Shown here in pieces: positions 6,595 to 11,127 of a stretch of 11,127 nucleotides of DNA; position 1 is the first letter of the stretch; the number at the start of each line of letters is the position of its first letter. The position numbers and the translations under genes were made by a program. The stretch spans positions 1-11,127 of the forward strand of contig CALLZZ010000102.1 in the NCBI GenBank assembly GCA_937858235.1, in the 5' to 3' direction. The notes under the pieces were generated by a model, which saw only the letters and a program-made list of their open reading frames with translations, did no database searches and had not been told where the DNA came from. Source of the stretch: an uncultured Clostridia bacterium. Lineage in GTDB: Bacteria; Bacillota; Clostridia; Oscillospirales; Oscillospiraceae.

Positions 6595-6638
6595 CACTCG
6601 AAACCAAGAGACAGGTTTCAAGTGCTAGTAGTTTTTTT
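6595..6638 (+). terminator. Hairpin plus T7 downstream of tadA, with an alternative fold
   Basis: CACTCGAAACC (6595-6605) pairs with GGTTTCAAGTG (6614-6624) with one C/A mismatch, then 7 bases, then seven T residues (6632-6638). CTTGGT (6583-6588) can instead pair with ACCAAG (6603-6608), which would disrupt the first stem. It probably ends tadA transcription; the alternative pairing hints at attenuation, unproven. A TGGTATGAT (6586? region 6585-6593) resembles an extended -10, so a short RNA starting here cannot be excluded. Confidence 0.4.
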
Positions 6639-6652
6639 CATTTTCCTTCTTT

Positions 6653-6683
6653 AAAGACCGATGATTCAGATTCATCGGTCTTT
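6653..6683. terminator. Strong intrinsic terminator between tadA and queG
   Basis: AAAGACCGATGA (6653-6664) and TCATCGGTCTTT (6672-6683) form a perfect 12-bp stem with a 7-base loop, followed on the plus strand by CTCCTTTTCC and preceded by TTCTTT. It sits ahead of the queG promoter, so queG is not read through from tadA. Confidence 0.75.
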
Positions 6684-6713
6684 CTCCTTTTCCTTCTCTT
6701 TTTTTCGCCAAAC

Positions 6714-6722
6714 TGGTATACT
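6714..6722 (+). promoter_or_regulatory. Predicted extended -10 promoter of the queG-like gene
   Basis: TGGTATACT (6714-6722) is a TGn extended -10 element; a second TATACT overlaps at 6722-6727 region. The -35 position (TTCTCT near 6694) is weak. Transcription would begin near 6729, about 24 bases before the GTG start. Confidence 0.5.
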
Positions 6723-6752
6723 ATACTAACAAATGTGAAAAGGAGGCCCTTT

Positions 6753-7604
6753 GTGGATATTTCTACTCTGTTCTCCTCCCTTGGAGCTGCGGGCTGGGGA
6801 TGCTGTGCCTTCGCAGACCTCGCTCTGCCCCATGAGGCACGGGAAAAGGCGGAAGCCCTCTGCCCCAATCCGGCCGGCGTCTTTGTAGCCGCCTTCCCTT
6901 ACTTTGCCGGATCGGAGCGAATGTCCGGTAACCTTTCCCTCTACGCACGGGGAGAAGATTACCATCGGGTGATCCTCCGCCGTCTCGGACAAGGTGCGGA
7001 ACAGCTATCTGTCGCCTTTCCCGGAAATACCTTTGTACCGGGTTCGGACGCCTCGCCTCTGGACGAGCGTGCCTGTGCCCGTCTGGCAGGACTGGGGATT
7101 ATGGGGCGCCATGGGCTTCTAATTCTGCCCCCTTATGGGAGCTGGGTCTTTCTGGGCACCATCCTTACCGATTTGGAGCTGCCCACTGGTCCTACGCCAT
7201 CTCCGGACTGTTCGGGCTGCGGCGCCTGTATCCAAGCCTGCCCCACCGGCGCTCTGGGGAATGCCGGCGTAAATCCAAACCGCTGCCTCTCTGCCCTCAC
7301 CCAGAAAAAAGGAGCGCTGACCCAGGTGGAATCCGATTTGCTGGCTGACCACCCCCTGATCTGGGGCTGTGACTGCTGCCAGCTGGCCTGCCCCTACAAT
7401 CACGCGCCTCTTGTTTCCCCTCTCCCTGAGCTTATCGGTGTTTCCGGTGAACTGCCTTATCTGTCCTCCCTGTCCCAATCCGACTTGGACGGGCTTACCA
7501 ACCGGATCTTCCGGGATACTTTCGGTAATCGCGCCTTTGCCTGGCGTGGTCCTGGGGTGCTGAGGCGGAATCTTTCCCTAAAAACCAAGAAACGTTCCCG
7601 CTGA
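6753..7604 (+). CDS. queG: Epoxyqueuosine reductase QueG-like, short form
   Basis: Cobalamin and Fe-S dependent enzyme family that reduces epoxyqueuosine to queuosine at position 34 of tRNA; 283 residues. Seen: a DUF1730-type N-terminal part with LYARGEDYHRVI (about 63-74); SDASPLDERA with D99 at the place of the catalytic aspartate; LAGLGIMGRHGLLILPPYGSWVFLG, the family's GLGxxGK and PEYGSWxFLG motifs; C153xxC156xxC159xxxC163P for the first cluster; C178; and GCDCCQLACPYN (205-216) with C206, C209 and C213. QueG proteins are often 310-385 residues with C-terminal HEAT repeats; here the protein stops about 70 residues after the last cysteine, so these are absent. GTG 6753 is chosen because AGGAGG (6741-6746) precedes it by 6 nt; a GTG at 6735 lies before that site. 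A related reductase with another substrate remains possible. Confidence 0.8.
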   Translation: MDISTLFSSLGAAGWGCCAFADLALPHEAREKAEALCPNPAGVFVAAFPYFAGSERMSGNLSLYARGEDYHRVILRRLGQGAEQLSVAFPGNTFVPGSDASPLDERACARLAGLGIMGRHGLLILPPYGSWVFLGTILTDLELPTGPTPSPDCSGCGACIQACPTGALGNAGVNPNRCLSALTQKKGALTQVESDLLADHPLIWGCDCCQLACPYNHAPLVSPLPELIGVSGELPYLSSLSQSDLDGLTNRIFRDTFGNRAFAWRGPGVLRRNLSLKTKKRSR

Positions 7605-7614
7605 AGGGACTTTT
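7594..7614 (+). terminator. Weak terminator overlapping the queG stop
   Basis: GTTCCC (7594-7599) and GGGAC (7606-7610) can pair with a bulged T across a 6-base loop that holds the stop codon, followed by TTTTCTCT. The stem is short, so transcription may continue into the aldolase gene. Confidence 0.3.
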
Positions 7615-7617
7615 CTC

Positions 7618-7646
7618 TGTACAAACACATTCCTCTAGGCTATAAT
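7618..7646 (+). promoter_or_regulatory. Predicted sigma-A promoter of the aldolase-domain gene
   Basis: TGTACA (7618-7623), 17 bases, perfect TATAAT (7641-7646). Transcription would begin near 7653, just ahead of a 16-bp palindrome and the ribosome binding site AGGAGG (7675-7680). Confidence 0.65.
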
Positions 7647-7656
7647 TTTACAGATA

Positions 7657-7672
7657 AAAGCTTTAAAGCTTT
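7657..7672. promoter_or_regulatory. 16-bp palindrome and 8-nt tandem repeat before the RBS
   Basis: AAAGCTTTAAAGCTTT is its own reverse complement. It is built from two AGCTTTAA units (7659-7666, 7667-7674), and the AA of the second runs straight into AGGAGG. It lies between the predicted transcription start and the ribosome binding site, so it could be an operator. In RNA its CTTT could pair with the AAAG of the ribosome binding site. Confidence 0.4.
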
Positions 7673-7688
7673 AAAGGAGGAAAGTATT

Positions 7689-8663
7689 ATGGAGCTGAAA
7701 GGCAATCTGCTCTCTGTGCGCAACGACGTCCGCGTACTGGACGCTACCATCCGTGACGGTGGTCTGGTAAACGACTTTTTCTTTACCGATGAGTTTATTC
7801 GCGATCTTTACCAAACCAATGTAAAGGCCGGCGTTGACTATATGGAGTTCGGCTATAAGGCCTCCAAAAACCTATTTCACTCCGATGACTTCGGAAAGTG
7901 GAAGTTCTGCAACGATGCGGACATTCGTAGCATTGTGGGAGAAAATGATACACCGATGAAGCTTTCCGTCATGGCGGACGTAGGCCGCTGCGACTATCAG
8001 ACCGATATTCTTCCCCGTGACGAAAGCCCCATTGATATGATTCGCGTAGCCACTTATATTAACGCCATCCCGGAAGCGTTATCTATGATTGAGGATGCAG
8101 ATCGGAAGGGCTACGAGACCACCTGCAATATTATGGCAGTCTCCAATTGCAGAGAAAGTGATATTAAATTCACCCTAGATGCTTTGACTGACTCCCCGGT
8201 ACAGGCTGTCTATATTGTGGACAGCTACGGATCCCTCTATCCCGAGGAAATTCGCCGTGTAGCTATGACCTTCATGGAGGTCATGGATCAAGCCGGAAAG
8301 TTTACCGGTATCCACGCTCACAATAATCAGCAGTGTGCCTTCGCGAACACCATTGAGGCTCTCTCCATTGGTGTCAGCTATCTGGACGCTACCCTCAGCG
8401 GAATGGGACGAGGTGCCGGAAACTGCGCCCTGGAGGCTCTGATCGGCTTCCTCAAAAATCCCCGCTACCAGCTTGATCCCCTGTTGCGCTTCATTCAGAA
8501 AGACATTCTGGAACTGAAAAAAAGCGGCTGTGTCTGGGGCTACGACATTCCCTACCTGCTCACGGGGCTGTTGGATCAACATCCCCGGACTGCCATTGCC
8601 GCCACTAAGGCAAAGGATACCAATTATGCCGGGTTCTACCAGATGCTGCTGGATCGGGACTGA
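7689..8663 (+). CDS. Stand-alone HMGL-like aldolase catalytic domain protein
   Basis: TIM-barrel lyase-fold protein of 324 residues, cytoplasmic. Seen: the N-terminal strand motif VLDATIRDGG with D18 (metal ligand) and R22-D23 as in the HMGL/DRE-TIM family; DSYGSLYPEE (178-187), matching the VVDSxG.m motif; HAHNN with H209 and H211, the metal-binding pair; and GMGRGAGN (238-245), the glycine-rich loop shared with 4-hydroxy-2-oxovalerate aldolases (DmpG/MhpE). It lacks a recognisable DmpG communication domain and any acetaldehyde dehydrogenase partner nearby, so pathway and substrate are unknown. C-C bond cleavage or formation of a 2-oxo acid is the family expectation. ATG 7689 follows AGGAGG by 8 nt. 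The gene has its own promoter. The lipoprotein gene 114 nt downstream may be co-transcribed, as no clear terminator separates them. Confidence 0.85.
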   Translation: MELKGNLLSVRNDVRVLDATIRDGGLVNDFFFTDEFIRDLYQTNVKAGVDYMEFGYKASKNLFHSDDFGKWKFCNDADIRSIVGENDTPMKLSVMADVGRCDYQTDILPRDESPIDMIRVATYINAIPEALSMIEDADRKGYETTCNIMAVSNCRESDIKFTLDALTDSPVQAVYIVDSYGSLYPEEIRRVAMTFMEVMDQAGKFTGIHAHNNQQCAFANTIEALSIGVSYLDATLSGMGRGAGNCALEALIGFLKNPRYQLDPLLRFIQKDILELKKSGCVWGYDIPYLLTGLLDQHPRTAIAATKAKDTNYAGFYQMLLDRD

Positions 8664-8712
8664 TTGCCTTCAGACAACGAGATTCCTTTTTCACAACATC
8701 TGTTACCAGCCC

Positions 8713-8738
8713 TACGGTCAGGCATTCCGCCTACCGTA
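8713..8738. repeat. Stem-loop between the aldolase and lipoprotein genes
   Basis: TACGGT (8713-8718) plus AGGC (8720-8723) pair with GCCT (8729-8732) plus ACCGTA (8733-8738), with one bulged C and a 5-base loop. This is a 10-bp stem. No T-run follows on the plus strand (GACTCACC), so it is not a standard terminator. It may be an mRNA processing or stability element or an operator. Confidence 0.45.
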
Positions 8739-8777
8739 GACTCACCACAATACTATAGGAAAATGGAGGAACTTGTT

Positions 8778-9419
8778 ATGAAACGAATCTTCGGAATTTG
8801 GTTGCTGACCGCCGTATTTCTGGTAACCCTGTGCGCCTGTGGCAAATCCACTCCAGGCATAAGTCAGAACGCTTCCAATCCCACCTCTGCTGCCATTACC
8901 AGCAATCCCACAGAGCCGGAACATACCGCTACCCTCTATCTGATGACTGCCGGAAAAGTCCAGGATCAGTATGAATTGGGTTACTCCGGCGAGCTGAATG
9001 CAGCACAGCTCCTGAAGGGCTTGACCGATCTGACCGGATACCACTTCGATGTAGATAAGGTGACGCAGGAGGGTGATAAAATTACGGTCTACTGGGCAGA
9101 TACCGCTACCTTCCAGCCCAAAACCGGTACCCAGGCGGAACCCAACCAGGATCTGGATTTGACTTTTTATGACTTTGACTCCGAGCTTCAGTTCATGCTC
9201 GACAGCACCTACACTACACTAACCAAAAACCTGGGCGTAAAGGAAGTGTTCTTCGCCACCGCTTCCGGCGGTAGTCTGGACTTCACTGAGGAAGCAAACT
9301 GGAAGATCCTGATTGATCAGACCTACAACGGTAATTTCGCCACCTACTATCAGCAAACTGTTGATCCAGCCGATGGTGATACCGGCAATGTTGACAAAAC
9401 CGCTGCCGATCAAAGCTAA
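8778..9419 (+). CDS. Lipoprotein with a possible GerMN-type domain
   Basis: Predicted secreted, membrane-anchored lipoprotein of 213 residues. Seen: MKR followed by a hydrophobic stretch (4-19) and a lipobox LCAC with the lipidated cysteine at 21; a Ser/Thr/Asn/Pro-rich linker (about 22-50); and a domain from about 52 to 185 beginning ATLYLMTAG. Within it, LNAAQLLKGLTDLTGYHF, a DKITVYW strand and LDSTYTTLTKNLGVKEVFFATASG fit the order of elements in GerMN (sporulation/germination) domains, but the match is by pattern only. The tail is acidic and polar. ATG 8778 follows GGAGG by 8 nt; an in-frame TTG at 8664 has no such site and would spoil the signal peptide. After the TAA the same frame continues with protein-like sequence, so the gene may once have been about 100 codons longer. 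No convincing promoter was seen directly upstream. Confidence 0.7.
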   Translation: MKRIFGIWLLTAVFLVTLCACGKSTPGISQNASNPTSAAITSNPTEPEHTATLYLMTAGKVQDQYELGYSGELNAAQLLKGLTDLTGYHFDVDKVTQEGDKITVYWADTATFQPKTGTQAEPNQDLDLTFYDFDSELQFMLDSTYTTLTKNLGVKEVFFATASGGSLDFTEEANWKILIDQTYNGNFATYYQQTVDPADGDTGNVDKTAADQS

Positions 9420-9737
9420 AGTAACTTCGTTTACGTTGACCGCAGAACCAATCCCGGCAATTCCGGCGACAATATCTCCCCAGAGGACACAGTGCACGCC
9501 GTTTATGACGGTCGTCAACTATAAGGGCACTGTGGACTCTACCTTCAACTGATACATTGTACTGGATGAAACAAACGAGGTGAAGGCTCTAAAGTCTACC
9601 CCTTCTCCATAGGCCAGGGCAACGACGAGAATTTCACCACCTACTTCCACGCTGTAGTCACCTACGACCGCAACATCTATCTACTGGAGGATGGTGCTTC
9701 CGATTATATCCCCCACAGTACGATTCTCAACAGCTGA
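9420..9737 (+). pseudogene. Decayed coding remnant after the lipoprotein gene
   Basis: This stretch of about 318 bases reads like protein in three pieces. Frame of the lipoprotein gene, 9420-9521: NFVYVDRRTNPGNSGDNIS and on to VHAVYDG, stop TAA at 9522. Next frame (+1), about 9511-9594: NYKGTVDSTFN, a TGA at 9550, then YIVLDETNEVKAL. Back in the first frame, about 9595-9737: VYPFSIGQGNDENFTTYF, then VTYDRNIYLLEDGASDYIP, ending in TGA 9735. Undoing one base gain near 9510-9520 and one base loss near 9594, and ignoring TAA 9417 and TGA 9550, gives about 105 continuous residues. I do not recognise the family. It is either the lost C-terminal domain of the lipoprotein or the remains of a separate gene. 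Sequencing error would have to explain two indels and two stops. Confidence 0.6.
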
Positions 9738-9751
9738 TTTCTTCCTAAAAT

Positions 9752-9786
9752 AACCCCCCTGTTTCACATAGAAACAGGGGGGTTTT
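9752..9786. terminator. Strong bidirectional terminator before pyrG 3' end
   Basis: CCCCCCTGTTTC (9754-9765) pairs perfectly with GAAACAGGGGGG (9771-9782) across ACATA, and outer AA/TT pairs extend it. TTTT follows on the plus strand, and TTATTTTAGG on the minus strand. It serves both the lipoprotein/remnant transcript and the convergent pyrG. The 59 bases between it and the pyrG stop show nothing else. Confidence 0.9.
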
Positions 9787-9845
9787 CGGTTGTGAATCAT
9801 CCGCAACGGTGCCGTGACCTCGTTAGGTATGCTCAGGGTCGCTCC

Positions 9846-11127
9846 TTACGCTTCGTCCCGGTTAATCTTAGCAGCGCGGATAAACTCTCGGAACAGAGGA
9901 TGCACCTTATTGGGGCGGGATTTCAGCTCCGGATGGAACTGCACGCCCACAAACCAGGGATGGTTGGGATCTTCTATGATCTCCACTAGCTTATCGTTGG
10001 GGGACACGCCTACCAACGACAATCCGCTCTGGCTCAGCGCCTTCCGGTAGTCGTTATTGAACTCGTAACGATGACGATGCCGTTCGTAAATAACTTCTTC
10101 CTGATAAGCTTCAAAGGTTTTGGAATCCTTTTTCAGAATCCGGCAGGGATAGGCTCCCAGCCGCATGGTAGCACCCATCTTATCCACATCCAGCTGCTCC
10201 GGCATCAGGTCAATCACCGGATAGGCCGTGTTTGCATCCAGTTCACTGGAGTGGGCACCGGTCATTCCTGCCAAGTGCCGGGCATGTTCTACCACAGACA
10301 TCTGCATGCCCAGGCAGATCCCGAACAGGGGGATCAGATTCTCTCTTGCCCAACGGATGGAGGAAATCATACCATCAATGCCACGGGAACCAAATCCGCC
10401 AGGCACAATGACTCCATTAACACCGTTCAAGGCCTCCGACACATTGCTGTCATCCAGCAGCTCGGAATCAATCCAGCGAATCTTCACCTTAACATCGTTT
10501 TCAATACCACCGTGGGTCAGCGCCTCCACCACAGACAGGTAGGAGTCATGGAGCTCTACATATTTGCCCACCAGCGCTACTTCCACTTCACCGTCTACCG
10601 TGGTTTTCGCCCGCTCTACCATCCGCGTCCACTCGGTGAGGTCAGGTTCCGGCACCTGAAGCTTCAGTCGCTTACAGACCACGTTGGCTAACCCCTCCTG
10701 CTCCAGCATCAGGGGTACCTCATACAAAATAGGAGCGGTCAGGTTGGGAATGGCGTTCTCCGGCGGGATATTGCAGAACAGGCTGATCTTCCGACGAATT
10801 CCCTGGGTGATGGGCTGATCTGCACGGCACATAATCACGTCAGGCTGGATGCCAATGGTCAGCAGTTCTTTACAGGAGTGCTGGGTGGGTTTGCTCTTCT
10901 GCTCCCCGGAACCGGGAATGGTGACGATCAGGGAAACGTGAATGTACATCACGTCCTCCTGGGGCAATTCCCGCCCGATCTGCCGGATGGCTTCCAGGAA
11001 GGGCAGGGATTCGATATCGCCTACCGTGCCGCCGATCTCGGTGATGATGACGTCCTTGGGTTCACCCTTCTCCATGCGATAGATCCGCTTTTTGATCTCA
11101 TCGGTGATATGAGGGATTACCTGGACG
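9846..11127 (-). CDS. pyrG: CTP synthase (partial, N-terminus outside window)
   Basis: Cytoplasmic enzyme that converts UTP to CTP with ATP and glutamine, the last step of pyrimidine nucleotide synthesis. About 426 codons are present; the reading frame is open to the window edge and roughly 110 N-terminal residues (including the ATP P-loop) are missing, judged from the usual length of about 535. Seen: VIPHITDEIK and EIGGTVGDIESLPFLEAIRQ of the synthase domain; a linker with VALVGKYVELHDSYLSV; then a class I glutaminase domain with PGGFG, the nucleophile in FGICLGMQ, and the GVQFHPE triad motif followed by SRPNKVHPLFREFI. The C-terminus AAKINRDEA ends at TAA 9848-9846. The ATG at 11075 is internal, not a start. 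No defect is visible in the part seen. Confidence 0.97.
   Translation of the reverse strand, partial: VQVIPHITDEIKKRIYRMEKGEPKDVIITEIGGTVGDIESLPFLEAIRQIGRELPQEDVMYIHVSLIVTIPGSGEQKSKPTQHSCKELLTIGIQPDVIMCRADQPITQGIRRKISLFCNIPPENAIPNLTAPILYEVPLMLEQEGLANVVCKRLKLQVPEPDLTEWTRMVERAKTTVDGEVEVALVGKYVELHDSYLSVVEALTHGGIENDVKVKIRWIDSELLDDSNVSEALNGVNGVIVPGGFGSRGIDGMISSIRWARENLIPLFGICLGMQMSVVEHARHLAGMTGAHSSELDANTAYPVIDLMPEQLDVDKMGATMRLGAYPCRILKKDSKTFEAYQEEVIYERHRHRYEFNNDYRKALSQSGLSLVGVSPNDKLVEIIEDPNHPWFVGVQFHPELKSRPNKVHPLFREFIRAAKINRDEA

Noticed and set aside
6589..6654. 21-codon plus-strand open frame (ATG 6589) with a hydrophobic end
   Set aside because: No ribosome binding site precedes it, and the sequence is explained by a hairpin followed by T-rich terminator DNA.
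6516..6734. SRP RNA (ffs) gene, often next to tadA in Firmicutes
   Set aside because: No SRP Alu or helix 8 consensus sequence is present, and the hairpins are too short.
9219..9552. Open frames on both strands across the lipoprotein 3' end
   Set aside because: The minus frame and the first part of the plus frame from 9313 are low-complexity shadows of the lipoprotein gene. Only the end of the plus frame (from about 9511) looks like real coding remnant and is reported there.

Overview
The window is 11,127 bases of chromosomal, moderately GC-rich DNA. It looks like a low-copy housekeeping and accessory stretch of a clostridial Firmicute, probably an Oscillospiraceae-type gut anaerobe. This placement is inference. 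It rests on strong AGGAGG-type ribosome binding sites, good TTGACA/TATAAT-type promoters, GTG and TTG starts, a possible GerMN-type lipoprotein and an anaerobe-type FAD dehydrogenase. No rRNA, tRNA, CRISPR array, transposase or phage gene was seen.

Layout from left to right. Bases 1-183 hold two hairpins and no gene. Bases 184-1578 (minus) encode a COG2509-type FAD-dependent dehydrogenase. It is divergent from a CPBP-family membrane protease (about 1711-2619, plus), with two overlapping promoters between them. The protease is convergent with a two-gene minus operon, prmA (ribosomal protein L11 methyltransferase) followed 2 nt later by a cation diffusion facilitator whose metal-site residues suggest manganese. 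Divergent from prmA is a small helical protein of unknown function (4937-5404). It runs head-on, with 5 nt between stops, into an mntP-like manganese exporter (5410-5957, minus). The mntP start and body lie in different frames, joined at a T7 run that forms a T TTT TTC heptamer. Divergent from mntP is tadA (6069-6515). After a hairpin-rich gap of about 240 bases comes a short queG-like gene (6753-7604).

Next on the plus strand are a stand-alone HMGL-type aldolase-domain protein with its own promoter and a 16-bp palindrome upstream (7689-8663), and a lipoprotein with a possible GerMN domain (8778-9419). About 320 bases of decayed coding sequence follow (9420-9737). A strong bidirectional terminator (9752-9786) then separates these from pyrG (CTP synthase), which reads leftward and is cut off by the window end.

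Two functional themes stand out. One is manganese: two unrelated predicted Mn exporters (CDF and MntP) lie about 1.6 kb apart. The other is tRNA wobble-base modification: TadA makes inosine-34 and QueG completes queuosine-34, and their genes are adjacent. The observations most worth a second look are the mntP frameshift site, the apparent ATC start of the CPBP gene, and the decayed tail after the lipoprotein gene. No clearly new multi-gene system is visible.
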